This document shows positions 52,247 through 61,081 of a DNA stretch of 64,000 nt, one piece after another; the first letter of the stretch is position 1; every line of letters begins with the position of its first letter. The notes beneath the pieces were generated by a model. The model was not told where the DNA came from. It searched no databases and saw only the letters and a program-made list of their open reading frames with translations. A program made the position numbers and the translations under genes. Where the stretch lies: the NCBI GenBank assembly GCA_038207155.1, contig JBBRAB010000022.1:9434-73433 (forward strand), written 5' to 3'. Source of the DNA: FEN-1139 sp038207155 (lineage in GTDB: Bacteria; Myxococcota_A; Polyangia; Polyangiales; Polyangiaceae).

Positions 52247-53977
52247 ATGACCTTCAGAGTCTCAAGCATTTCAGGTTTGGCCTCTCTCCTAGCCCGTCAG
52301 CTACCGTCACTCAGCGCTGCGATAATCCTGCTGCTTGCGACTGCCGAGGCGTTTTCGGCCGAATTCCACGTTACCACCTCCGGACTCGACGCCGACGACG
52401 GCTCGGCGGCAAAGCCATGGAAGAACATTCAACAGGCCCTCGATGCAGCCGCTGCGGGTGACACCGTTGTCGTCCACGCAGGCACTTATCAACTCGCTGC
52501 ACCGCTGGTCATCAAGACCAAGGCAACCGCAGCCGCGCCGTTGCTAGTGCGCGCCGAGGGCGCCGTCACCGTGCGAGATCCCGCTCGCAATTTCGGCGAG
52601 TGGTCGGGTGTCGTCCGTCTCGACCAGGCAACGTTCGTCACGCTGCGCGGATTTCGCGTCGAAAATGCCAGCTTTTTCGGCATCCTGCTCGACCACGTGG
52701 ACAACGTCACCGTCGAATCCTGCCAGACCGATGGCAGCCTCGGCTCAGGGATTTACACGGGGGATTCCACCCACATCACGCTGCGCAACAATGACGTCTC
52801 GCATTGCTGCGAAGGGGACATCAACCTCGTCTCATCGCAGGAATGCATCTCCGTCGCGCGCAGCGACGGCTTTGAGCTCGTCGGCAATGCCGTGCACGAC
52901 AGCGTGCGCGGTGAGACGGGCGGGGAGGGCATCAACATCAAGGAAGGGACGTCCAACGGCTCGGTGCACCACAACCGGATAAGCGAGGGCGTTCGCCTCG
53001 GGATCTACGTGGAAGCCTGGGACAAGCTGACTCAGAACATCGAGATCTACGCCAACGAGGTATTTCACAATTGCAACGGCATTGTGATCGCGTCGGAACG
53101 CGGGGGCACGGTGCGCAACGTGCGTGTGCACGACAACCTCGTGTACGAAAACGGCCTTGCCTACAGCCCCAAATCCCAGTACTGGCCCTGGGGAGGCGGG
53201 ATAGGTATCTCGATTCCTGGCTACCTCTCCAACGGCCCACGAGAAGCCATTGCGCTCTATAACAACACCGTCGTCCGCAACTCGGACGACAAGGGCTACG
53301 GCATCGGGATCTCGATCGACACTGACAATCTCAAGTCCCTGCTAGTCCGCGACAATATCGTGACCGACAACCCGACCGCACAGATCGATCTGAGCCGAGG
53401 CGCCGCCGAGACCACGGTGCTCTCGAACCTGGTTTTTCCCTACTTTGGCAATTCTTGGATGCACGAGGTGCGCGGCGAACAGCCCATCGAAACAGCGCCC
53501 GGCTTCGTCGATACCAAGGCCTTCAACTTCCGACTCAGCGCCACGAGCCCCGCGGTCGACGTCGGCAGCGGCGGACCAGAGCTCGCCGCCAGCGACTGGG
53601 ACGGCAACGCGCGCGTCGCGGGCAGCAAGGTCGATCTCGGGGCCTTTGAATATGGCTCACAGCCCGCCGTCGCAACCGGCGGCAGCGGCGGCACCGGCAC
53701 GCATCCTGGGACCGCCGGTAGCGGCGGACTCACAGCGAGCGGAGGCGCCGCAAGCCATGCCGGCATTGGTAACGGGACGGGTGCGGCGGCGCCTGGCGCG
53801 GCAGGTTTGACCGCAAGCGGTGGTTCCGCGACGGGCCAACCAACGGCCGCAGCGCAAGACAGCACCTCGGACGGTGGCTGCGGCTGCTCGCTGCCGACGA
53901 GTGCGCGCGGCACGGGATGGATGGCGCTGCTCGGTCTGCTCGGGCTGATGTTGGTGCGGCGTGGTCACTCACGCTGA
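52247..53977 (+). CDS. right-handed parallel beta-helix protein with MYXO-CTERM tail
   Basis: 576 aa. GAGGAG lies 8 nt before the ATG at 52247. A signal peptide of about 42 residues is followed by a DUF1565-like start (DGSAAKPWKNIQQALDAAAA) and then rungs of a parallel beta-helix (VTLRGFRVENASFFGILLDH; YNNTVVRNSDDKGYG), as in polysaccharide lyases and mannuronan epimerases. A Gly/Ser linker ends in the MYXO-CTERM signal (GCGCSL, hydrophobic helix, VRRGHSR). Acts at the cell surface on a polymer that cannot be named. Co-transcribed with the GH5-like gene. Confidence 0.88.
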   Translation: MTFRVSSISGLASLLARQLPSLSAAIILLLATAEAFSAEFHVTTSGLDADDGSAAKPWKNIQQALDAAAAGDTVVVHAGTYQLAAPLVIKTKATAAAPLLVRAEGAVTVRDPARNFGEWSGVVRLDQATFVTLRGFRVENASFFGILLDHVDNVTVESCQTDGSLGSGIYTGDSTHITLRNNDVSHCCEGDINLVSSQECISVARSDGFELVGNAVHDSVRGETGGEGINIKEGTSNGSVHHNRISEGVRLGIYVEAWDKLTQNIEIYANEVFHNCNGIVIASERGGTVRNVRVHDNLVYENGLAYSPKSQYWPWGGGIGISIPGYLSNGPREAIALYNNTVVRNSDDKGYGIGISIDTDNLKSLLVRDNIVTDNPTAQIDLSRGAAETTVLSNLVFPYFGNSWMHEVRGEQPIETAPGFVDTKAFNFRLSATSPAVDVGSGGPELAASDWDGNARVAGSKVDLGAFEYGSQPAVATGGSGGTGTHPGTAGSGGLTASGGAASHAGIGNGTGAAAPGAAGLTASGGSATGQPTAAAQDSTSDGGCGCSLPTSARGTGWMALLGLLGLMLVRRGHSR

Positions 53978-53980
53978 GCG
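53945..53980. repeat. left copy of a 36-bp direct repeat
   Basis: Shares 34 of 36 bases with 55233-55268. This copy encodes the last residues of the beta-helix MYXO-CTERM tail and its stop. The two copies flank the small membrane protein and USP genes. Confidence 0.85.
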
Positions 53981-54124
53981 AAGGCGCATTGCGCTCAGAG
54001 GCTCCCGGCGCGAGGGCCCCGGCGGCGCCACTGCACCTTGCGCGCACTCAGTAGGACACCAAGACCGGGTAAAGGGGAAAAGCCTCAGAGGTGAGCGGCA
54101 CGCCGCCTGCAACGTGGGCGAGCT

Positions 54125-54322
54125 ATGACTCTCATCTCTATCGTCGCGACGTTGATCGTTGTTGGTGTTTTGCTGTGGTTGATCAACACGTACATCCCGA
54201 TGGACCGCAAGATCAACCGGATCATCAACGGCGTGGTGGTGGTCTTTGTCGTGTTTTGGCTGCTTCATGTGTTTGGCGTGTTCGACGCCATGAACATCCG
54301 GCTACCGCGCACGGGCCGCTGA
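54125..54322 (+). CDS. small two-helix membrane protein (Thivi_2564-like)
   Basis: 65 aa with two transmembrane helices (LISIVATLIVVGVLLWLI and GVVVVFVVFWLLHVF) around a short charged loop (MDRKINRIING). Its pattern matches the small family named after Thivi_2564. The function is unknown. It lies between two copies of a 36-bp direct repeat and upstream of a universal stress protein gene. Confidence 0.8.
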   Translation: MTLISIVATLIVVGVLLWLINTYIPMDRKINRIINGVVVVFVVFWLLHVFGVFDAMNIRLPRTGR

Positions 54323-54534
54323 GCCGTCGCCACCGTCTGCCAAGACCCGAGGGCGCAAGCCGGAGTCGTACACCATCAATATGAAGGGGGCGTGCCTTCA
54401 ATTCGAGGGAGCCACGCGCGGCTGGCGGGACGATCTTCACTCGTCCGAGCGCTTTGGCTCCCTGCTGCGACGTATCGGTGGCTTGGCATACCCCGTGCTC
54501 CCTTGGAGAACCGAACATAAGGCGAGTGCAAACC

Positions 54535-55236
54535 ATGACTACCACAAGAACCGAACGCGAACCCTACTCCACGCTGGTCGGAATCGACTTCTCCGAACTG
54601 GGGGACCTCGCCCTGGAGCGCGGTTGTGACCTTACGGCGGACCGGCGCCCCTCACACCTTCACGTCGTGCATGTAGAGACGGCCTGGACCACGCGCATGC
54701 TCGTACCCAGTGACGTCAGTGAGGGGGCGAAGTCTCCACCATCAGAAGCAGCACTGGACTTGACTGAGACCTCGGCCCGTCTCCACGCGCATGTCGCGCA
54801 GCGCATCCTCGCGTGGTGCAAGGCGCGCTCGAGTCCGCTCCCGTTTGACCGGCTGACGACGCACGTCCGCTTTGCGCCAGCGGCTGAGGCAATCGCGCAG
54901 CTCGCGGTCGATCTGGCCGCGGATCTCGTCGTGGTCGGCAGCAACGGACCGCACGGGGCTCGCCGCTTTTTCCTTGGGTCCGTCGCCGAGCACACGGTGC
55001 GACTTGCCCCTTGCGACGTGCTCGTCGTGCGTCCGCCCGACGCCACCATTCCGAAAATTGAGGCGCCCTGTCCGCGCTGCGTCGAGACCCGGCGTGCCAC
55101 GGACGGCAACGAGCTGTGGTGCGAGGAACACCGGTCCAAGAGCGAGCGTCAGTACACCACGAACTACGCGGAACCGATGACGTCCCAGCAGTCGGGCATG
55201 CTCATTCATACCTCGAAGCGGCCCGACTCAGTCTGA
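54535..55236 (+). CDS. universal stress protein with C-terminal zinc-knuckle-like extension
   Basis: 233 aa from the ATG at 54535 (AAGGCGAG upstream). The UspA domain (about 10-175) has the ATP-binding GSNGPHGARRFFLGSVAEH motif (G-x2-G-x9-GS pattern). A ~57-residue extension includes CPRC, then C and H (WCEEH), which could bind zinc and is not part of a standard UspA. The gene ends within the right copy of the 36-bp direct repeat. Expression under stress is expected from the family, not shown by sequence. Confidence 0.88.
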   Translation: MTTTRTEREPYSTLVGIDFSELGDLALERGCDLTADRRPSHLHVVHVETAWTTRMLVPSDVSEGAKSPPSEAALDLTETSARLHAHVAQRILAWCKARSSPLPFDRLTTHVRFAPAAEAIAQLAVDLAADLVVVGSNGPHGARRFFLGSVAEHTVRLAPCDVLVVRPPDATIPKIEAPCPRCVETRRATDGNELWCEEHRSKSERQYTTNYAEPMTSQQSGMLIHTSKRPDSV

Positions 55237-55268
55237 TGTTGGTGCGGCGTGGTCGCTCACGCGGAGCG
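55233..55268. repeat. right copy of a 36-bp direct repeat
   Basis: 34 of 36 bases match 53945-53980. This copy overlaps the last codon and stop of the USP gene and the 3' end of the convergent MYXO-CTERM gene at 55257. Confidence 0.85.
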
Positions 55269-57038
55269 GCCACGCCGGCTGAAGAGCAGCCCCAGTCCGC
55301 CCAGGAGCAGCGTCGCTAGGTGGCCCGCACTGCGCCCCGAACCGTTCCCCAGAGCAGAGCAGGTGCAGCCCGAATCACTGCTACTGGTGTCGTTCTGCGA
55401 CGAGCCCGTCACCCCAGCGCCAGCGCCAGCGCCAGCGCCAGCGTTACCACCTGTGGACCCAGGACCTGGACCCTGCGAGGTTCCACCTTGCGCATTGCCG
55501 CCGACTCCGCCTTGACTGGAGGCGCCTTGCCCAACCGCGCCTTGTCCCACGCCGCCCTGCGAGGTCCCGGTCCCAGCGCCCGGGCCACATGCGCCGCCGG
55601 GCACCGGACTTGGCGTTTTTGAGAAGGTAAAGCCGTCGATCGTCCACTCATCCTGAACCCCGACCCGAAAGCAGAGTGGAGTCAGCGGGCCCCGTGGCTT
55701 GCCCGTATCCGCATTGCCGTAGGCGGATGCGTCGCTCACGCCGGTAAAGAGGTTGTTCTCGACTACGGCGGAATGCCCTTCGTCGTTGCGCATGAGCGGA
55801 CGCTGGGTTCCGGTCAACTCAATGATGTTGTCCCGGATGACGATGGTGCTCCAGTTCGTGCTGTCACCATTGCGTGCGGGACGGAACTCGAACAGCCCAT
55901 CGGTGCGCGGAGTGACCGTGGTGTCACCCTTGACGTGATTGTTGTAGAAGGCAAAATTGTTGTAAACACCCTCGTTCCAGTAGAGCCCCCGACCCGGATT
56001 GCGGATCAGATTGTCGTGCATCTTGGTGCCACCCGGGGCCGCCGTCACGGAATCGAAACTCGAGATCAGATTGCCGTAGTCCTGCTCCACGCGAAAGTCG
56101 AACAGGTTGCTATCAATCTCAACGCCGTTGCGCTGGTACTCAAACGAATACGTGCTCTTGAGGTAGTTGTGGTGCACATGGAACGTGTATCCCCCCTTCG
56201 GAACCGGACCGCCTCCCCATTTCGGAATGGAGATGGTACCCGCGAGGTAGTTGTGATCGATCTCCACCGTGTGATCCCCCTCAAACGGGAGTTCGATGGA
56301 AAAGTCGGTGTCAATGGTGTTTCCGTGAATATGGGCGTTGCGCAACTCACGGCCTTTGATGCCGTAACCGTCAATGCCCGCACTTCGACCGAAGCGATTT
56401 CCGGAGATATCTATTCCGTCGGCATAGGTAAGATAGAGCGCGCCACCGGAGGAACCACTGGTAACATTCGCCTTGTTTCCGGCATCGAAAAAGACGTTAT
56501 CGTGGATCTTGGCGCCCGTCATGATGAAGGTGCGCAGGCCTGCCCAGAGAAACGTTTTGAACTCGATGCGAGTCAATTCCAGGTTGTTCGGGGTCACCCC
56601 GCAGATGGCGCCATGCAGCGTCGGGCCGCTCAGGGTGAGGTCAGAAATCACCAGATCTGTGGTGCCTTCCCCAAGATCGAACAGGTACTTGCTGCAGTCG
56701 ATGCTGCTGCGAGTCGCGCCCCCGTCACCGTCGAGGCCGGCGTTGCCCGGCGCCCAGCTCGCTGCGTTGCGCAGGATCGTCTTGCCCATCCCTGCCCCCT
56801 TGAGCTTCATCCCGACCTTGGGATGAAGCGGGGCAGTGAGCTCAAACGTCCCAGCCGCGATGTCGATCGTCGCGCCCGCGGCGCCGCTATTGACGGCGTC
56901 GACGAGCTCAGCCGCACTGGTGACAGCCGCTGAGGCAGGACGACTCAGTAGCGCCACACTGCCGAGCAATGCTAGCGCGCTGACTTGTCGCAACCGGCGG
57001 GAACTGACGAGGGACTGTAGCTTTAGCGATGACTGCAT
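55257..57038 (-). CDS. parallel beta-helix protein with MYXO-CTERM tail
   Basis: 593 aa from the ATG at 57038. The signal peptide SALALLGSVALLSRPASA is followed by SAAELVDAVNSGAAGATIDI, a pectate-lyase-like beginning, and many beta-helix rungs (GVYNNFAFYNNHVKGDTT; IHGNTIDTDFSIELPF). A Gly/Gln/Ser linker leads to the MYXO-CTERM tail (SGCTCSAL, hydrophobic helix, SRRGRSA). It is convergent with the USP gene. Probably a cell-surface polysaccharide lyase or binding protein; catalytic residues could not be assigned. Confidence 0.87.
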   Translation of the reverse strand: MQSSLKLQSLVSSRRLRQVSALALLGSVALLSRPASAAVTSAAELVDAVNSGAAGATIDIAAGTFELTAPLHPKVGMKLKGAGMGKTILRNAASWAPGNAGLDGDGGATRSSIDCSKYLFDLGEGTTDLVISDLTLSGPTLHGAICGVTPNNLELTRIEFKTFLWAGLRTFIMTGAKIHDNVFFDAGNKANVTSGSSGGALYLTYADGIDISGNRFGRSAGIDGYGIKGRELRNAHIHGNTIDTDFSIELPFEGDHTVEIDHNYLAGTISIPKWGGGPVPKGGYTFHVHHNYLKSTYSFEYQRNGVEIDSNLFDFRVEQDYGNLISSFDSVTAAPGGTKMHDNLIRNPGRGLYWNEGVYNNFAFYNNHVKGDTTVTPRTDGLFEFRPARNGDSTNWSTIVIRDNIIELTGTQRPLMRNDEGHSAVVENNLFTGVSDASAYGNADTGKPRGPLTPLCFRVGVQDEWTIDGFTFSKTPSPVPGGACGPGAGTGTSQGGVGQGAVGQGASSQGGVGGNAQGGTSQGPGPGSTGGNAGAGAGAGAGVTGSSQNDTSSSDSGCTCSALGNGSGRSAGHLATLLLGGLGLLFSRRGRSA

Positions 57039-57085
57039 GATGAGCTCGGTTCTAACTGTGACGATGGACCAACGATTTTGCGGTA

Positions 57086-58618
57086 TCAGCGACAAGCGCC
57101 AAGCCCGTCGAAGGTCATGTTGAAATTCTCAAGCCCGCCGTCAAACAGACCGAAAGGCTCGCAGCTCTGCCCCTTCGGACAGTCGCCATTACTGACGGCG
57201 TAGAGCGCCTTGTCCTCTTTGGTCTGAGCGATGCGGCAGAACTTGCGACAGGTGAGGTCATCGTCGCAGATGCCGCGAATGGCTATGCCGTCATCACCGC
57301 AGCGGTGCCCATGGTTGGTGCCCTCGTGGGTTCCGTCCCAAGGCTGGTCACCCTTTGACTTGCACTTTTCGCCGATTTTGGCTGGATCGAGCGAATTGTA
57401 TTGAGGGATCCCGCCACCGTCGAAGGGCGGCTTGCCGCAAAAACCGCTCGAGTAGACGCCAGGCAGGAAATTGCAGCGGTCCTCAGGCTTGTCACTACAG
57501 CCCTCAGCGGCACGCCAGAAATCGCATTGTTTGTGACAGCTTCCCCAGACGCAGGTGTTGCCGAGCACGCAGCGCGTGTCGATCCGCCCTTCACCACCGC
57601 AGCTGTCTCCCGGTTTGCCGGCTCCCGACGGGATGCACATCGGGGTGAGGTAGTCCCGACCCCCCATGTATTCGCACGAGAACCCGGCCTCGCAGGCCGA
57701 GGGTTTGATGGGATCGCAGACCGGCATGCAGACGCCTGAGGACGCGTCGCCCCAGCCGGAATTCTGTTCCCAACAGCGCTGTTCCATCGGGCACTCGCGG
57801 TCATCTGGCGGCCAATTGTCGTGACACTGCTTCATCTGACAGGTCTTCGACGTGTAGTCGCAGATCAGCATCGCGGAGTTGTTGCACTCGAGAGGGTTGT
57901 TGCAGGGCGTCCCGATGCGAACTCGCGTGTCAAAGTCCCAGCGTTTGACGAAGAGGCAGCGACTCGCGTCGGTCGGTTGCTCCGCAAACGGTCCGTTGTC
58001 GGGTGCCTTGACGAGCTCGACAAGAATCACGTTTTCCACGTAACCAGCGAACTCGCGCGTGTCGCGGTGGGCGTAGGTCAGCACGAGCTTGCCGTTGAGC
58101 GCGACGAACAGCTCGGAGATGCTGTCGGACCACATGTCCGCCACCACCTGCATGTACGGGAACTGCTTGCCGAAAAACCCGCCCCAGTAAGCACTGCCCG
58201 GATTCTCGGTAAACGTGTAGGTTTTGGCGGCAATGCCGTCGCCGTCCAGCACCAGGTTCGCGTAGTCGTTGTGGCCCGGATCAAAGCCCGCATCACCCTT
58301 AAAAAGGCCACAAACGCTGTCACTGACGGCGCAACCCGAGCCGCCCCCTTGCGTGCCACCGTGCAGGTAGGGCGGATCTTTGGGCGGCTCAACTGTCTTG
58401 CATTCTTTGCCGTTCCACGTGGCCACCGTCGTCGCGGGGCTGCCCGCGGTGCCCGGCTTTTCTTTGATCGTGGCGGTGTGCGGTGTGCCTGCACCGTCAC
58501 TGGTTCCATCACCCGCGCCGGTGCTCGCGCTCGAGCAGGCAATCAGGCTTGCTCCGGACAGCGAGGCAATGACGCAGGTCAGGCAAGCGGCGGCAACATG
58601 GCGTGGAGAATTTGGCAT
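57086..58618 (-). CDS. large Cys-rich lipoprotein
   Basis: 510 aa. The signal peptide ends at a lipobox (ASLIAC), followed by a Thr/Gly linker. An N-terminal ~170-residue domain includes GGGSGCAVSDSVCGLFKGDAG and a beta-rich stretch (VALNGKLVLTYAHRD). The C-terminal half has about 28 cysteines in loosely repeated modules (LECNNSAMLICDYTSKTC; GNTCVWGSCHKQCDFW). It resembles secreted Cys-rich myxobacterial lipoproteins of unknown function. It lies 47 bp upstream of the beta-helix gene on the same strand, so co-transcription is possible. Confidence 0.85.
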   Translation of the reverse strand: MPNSPRHVAAACLTCVIASLSGASLIACSSASTGAGDGTSDGAGTPHTATIKEKPGTAGSPATTVATWNGKECKTVEPPKDPPYLHGGTQGGGSGCAVSDSVCGLFKGDAGFDPGHNDYANLVLDGDGIAAKTYTFTENPGSAYWGGFFGKQFPYMQVVADMWSDSISELFVALNGKLVLTYAHRDTREFAGYVENVILVELVKAPDNGPFAEQPTDASRCLFVKRWDFDTRVRIGTPCNNPLECNNSAMLICDYTSKTCQMKQCHDNWPPDDRECPMEQRCWEQNSGWGDASSGVCMPVCDPIKPSACEAGFSCEYMGGRDYLTPMCIPSGAGKPGDSCGGEGRIDTRCVLGNTCVWGSCHKQCDFWRAAEGCSDKPEDRCNFLPGVYSSGFCGKPPFDGGGIPQYNSLDPAKIGEKCKSKGDQPWDGTHEGTNHGHRCGDDGIAIRGICDDDLTCRKFCRIAQTKEDKALYAVSNGDCPKGQSCEPFGLFDGGLENFNMTFDGLGACR

Positions 58619-58784
58619 AGGGGCGTCTGCTCACTCGGCACAGGCCGTGAGGTTGGGGCTTGTTGCGAGTGATGCGGCCAACGCCCTGAAGCCTTCAGAA
58701 AAAACGCCGCGGCCCATTTCGCACGCAAATCTGCCCCGACCATGCGACACGGAGGCGCTCTACCGGCCAGAACGCGGCGGCAAA

Positions 58785-59480
58785 CTAGCGCGCCAACAGG
58801 CCGCGCACCCGAGGCGCGTAAAACCCGTTCGGATCCGCGCGAAGCAAGCGGACACCGCGCGCTTCTGCTTCGACGCGTCTGCCGAGCCGCAGTAGCGCGT
58901 CAATGGCCACGAGTTCTCGCTCAGCCGCGAGTTTTCCGCGCGGAAACTCCGCCGCGTGCTGGCGAGTCAACTCGAGCGCGGCCGAAGGGGACGACCCGAG
59001 CTGACCCTGAGCCTCACGCAGCAAGGCCGCTTCGCGAACCAGCGTGTCTGCGGGTGTGCCACGAGAAGCTGACGTGCGCGCGCTGGACGCTGCAGCCGCC
59101 TGAGGAGACGGGCTGGACGGAAGCGCAATGTCCTCGGACAGGCTCGAAACAGCAGGGGCGAGGCTCTGGACAGCTAGGGTTTGGGGCGGCGTGACCACGA
59201 CCGTGAGAGGTGCAACCCGTGGCTCACTCGCTCGCCAATAGAGCCCTGCAACTGCACCCACGACGGCGAGGACACCGACGTACGGCGCTAAGCGACGCAT
59301 GAGCGCCCCGCGCAGGGCGGCTCTGGTCGCTAGCGCCCCTCCTGCGCCGAGCTGGCTCGCAAAGGCGCCTAGCTCCTGCTGGGCCAGCGCTGGCAGCGGT
59401 TGGGGCGCAGGGAGCCCGCGCACGAGCTCGCTCAGCTCCGAAGAGCCGCCACCTTGAGACCATCGAGTGGGCTGGTTCAC
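58785..59480 (-). CDS. single-pass anti-sigma-like protein with TPR-like tail (cassette 3)
   Basis: 231 aa. GTG at 59480 overlaps the sigma gene stop (GTGA). A cytoplasmic N-terminus of about 65 residues precedes a transmembrane helix (VGVLAVVGAVAGLYW, residues about 68-84), a Ser/Ala/Pro periplasmic linker and a helical tail (AEFPRGKLAAERELVAIDAL). No FecR beta domain is present, unlike cassettes 1 and 2. The tail resembles the orphan protein at 38344. By position it should hold the adjacent ECF factor. Confidence 0.82.
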   Translation of the reverse strand: MNQPTRWSQGGGSSELSELVRGLPAPQPLPALAQQELGAFASQLGAGGALATRAALRGALMRRLAPYVGVLAVVGAVAGLYWRASEPRVAPLTVVVTPPQTLAVQSLAPAVSSLSEDIALPSSPSPQAAAASSARTSASRGTPADTLVREAALLREAQGQLGSSPSAALELTRQHAAEFPRGKLAAERELVAIDALLRLGRRVEAEARGVRLLRADPNGFYAPRVRGLLAR

Positions 59481-60034
59481 GCTAGACGCCTCCCGTCAGC
59501 GAGGCGCAGACGCGCCACGGCCGCGTCGATCTCGCGGCGAGCGGAGTGAAGCCGCGAATAGACGGTTCCCACCGGTACACCGACGCATTCCGCAATCTCG
59601 CTGCAGTCGAGCTGTTCAACCTCAAACATCACGAATACCGCCCGTTTTTCAGGGTCGAGTCGCGAGAGGATCCCCTCCATTAGCTCACGGGCCTCGCGTT
59701 GACCCGCAATCTGCTCAGGCGTGACCGTCTCGCTCCGCTCGGGCAGCTCTCCCGGGAGACGCTCGTAACGTCGATGCGCGCGAGCGCGATAGCCCGCGGC
59801 AACGCGACGACAGATCCCGAAGAGCCAGGCTGACATCCTGGCCTCCGGATCGTACCGCTCGATATTGCGGTGAACGACGATGAGCGTCTCCTGCATGGTG
59901 TCTTGTAAGTCGCTGGCGGCAATACCCATCCGTTGCAGCGTGAGCCAGAGGTAGGGGCCGTATTCCGCGTGAACGCGCACCACATCCCAGCTGTCGCGGG
60001 CAGGCTGTCTGGATGATGTGCGCTCGAACGGCAT
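59477..60034 (-). CDS. ECF RNA polymerase sigma factor (cassette 3)
   Basis: 185 aa. Region 2 contains ASDLQDTMQETLIVVHRNIE; region 4 contains LDCSEIAECVGVPVGTVYSR. The ATG at 60034 lies 5 bp after the P3 stop with GAAGG just before it; a TTG at 60064 would overlap P3. It belongs to a different ECF subgroup from the factors of cassettes 1 and 2. The order P3, sigma, anti-sigma differs from theirs. Confidence 0.92.
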   Translation of the reverse strand: MPFERTSSRQPARDSWDVVRVHAEYGPYLWLTLQRMGIAASDLQDTMQETLIVVHRNIERYDPEARMSAWLFGICRRVAAGYRARAHRRYERLPGELPERSETVTPEQIAGQREARELMEGILSRLDPEKRAVFVMFEVEQLDCSEIAECVGVPVGTVYSRLHSARREIDAAVARLRLADGRRLA

Positions 60035-60038
60035 TCCT

Positions 60039-61046
60039 TCACTCAAAGTGCAATGAGAGACCAAGTCGGCTTACGAGCCAGATACTCGGCTGCTGGTAGA
60101 GGGTACGCTCGGTCCCCTCGAGGTAAAAGCGGTACTTCACGAGCGGGCTGGTCGCAGCCGCCTCGAGATCTAGCCACAGCGCGGACGTGAGTCGCGCGGA
60201 ACCGCGCAGACCGAGCTGCCCAAACGCCGACAAGCGCGAACCAGGCTGCGTTCTCTCGCCGGACAAGAGGCTCGTTTGTACCTCGCCGGCGGTCAGTCGA
60301 CCGCAAGCCCGCAGGTCCCACGACGTGCCTACAAACAAGCCTGGGCACAAGGCCAGCGCGGCTCCCGCAAAGGAGTACTGGGCTTCCCGCGCGCGATCAT
60401 TGCGAGCAGCCAAGGCCAGCAAGGAGAGCTCGCTGCGCCAGCGTGTGCCAAGGCCGAGCGCCAGCTCCGCGCCCCAGCTCGTGCGCGGTGCGATTCCGAA
60501 ATCGAGCACGGAGCGCACTGAACCGATCCCATCAACTCGGCGCCGAGCCTCAGGGACCGCAACAGCGGGTGGTGCGGGTGGCACCGCGGGTGGCGGGGTC
60601 GCTGGCGGCTTGGGTGGAGCCTCTGGCGCTGGCTCGCGAAAGGCATTGGCTGGATCGATTACGAGAGCCACAGCCAACACAACGGCTTCCCCAAGGCTCG
60701 CGCAGGACTCCGCATCGCTGCGGATGACGCGCGGGGCGGGGCGTTCGGTAGCCTCGCCGGGATCGAACCACAAGCTGGCAACCCATTGCTTGCCCTGTCG
60801 GTCGAGCAGGCCCTCGAGACGAGCCGTAGCTGCGTCGTCGAAGCAAGCCCAACCGAGCCGGCGCTTCACTTGGGCTTCGAGCACAGCTGCCGAGGGGCAC
60901 TCACCCGCCCCAGAACCACGGACCCACTCAAGGCGAACCGGCGTTCTGCCCTGCGCGGACTGGCTGGGTGCGGTCAGTGCGGCGAACACGAGGAGCGCGC
61001 AGGCGTGGGGGGTGAGGCGCAAGGACAAGTCCGCACAACATACCAC
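60039..61046 (-). CDS. cassette protein P3: periplasmic domain plus probable beta-barrel
   Basis: About 335 aa. The start is uncertain: GTG at 61046 or TTG at 61028, both giving a signal peptide with CALLVFAALTAPSQSAQ; the frame opens further upstream. The N-terminal domain (VRLEWVRGSGAGECPSAAVL) ends with GEAVVLAVALVIDPANAF, matching the helix before the linker in P1. A Pro/Ala linker precedes about eight beta strands and the shared terminal hairpin (PLVKYRFYLEGTERTL), ending in HFE. It is transcribed before the sigma gene and divergent from the lectin-like gene. Confidence 0.82.
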   Translation of the reverse strand: MVCCADLSLRLTPHACALLVFAALTAPSQSAQGRTPVRLEWVRGSGAGECPSAAVLEAQVKRRLGWACFDDAATARLEGLLDRQGKQWVASLWFDPGEATERPAPRVIRSDAESCASLGEAVVLAVALVIDPANAFREPAPEAPPKPPATPPPAVPPAPPAVAVPEARRRVDGIGSVRSVLDFGIAPRTSWGAELALGLGTRWRSELSLLALAARNDRAREAQYSFAGAALALCPGLFVGTSWDLRACGRLTAGEVQTSLLSGERTQPGSRLSAFGQLGLRGSARLTSALWLDLEAAATSPLVKYRFYLEGTERTLYQQPSIWLVSRLGLSLHFE

Positions 61047-61070
61047 AGGTGAATCGGCGCGAAATCGGGC

Positions 61071-61076
61071 TATGCT
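61071..61076 (+). promoter_or_regulatory. candidate -10 element of the lectin-like gene
   Basis: TATGCT within GGGCTATGCTGAGC ends 5 nt before GTG 61082. If real, the mRNA would be leaderless. No -35 consensus is seen. Confidence 0.35.
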
Positions 61077-61081
61077 GAGCG

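Noticed and set aside
55773..56933. 386-codon plus-strand frame inside the second beta-helix gene
   Set aside because: The minus-strand frame has a signal peptide, beta-helix rungs and a MYXO-CTERM tail; the plus-strand frame shows only shadow composition.
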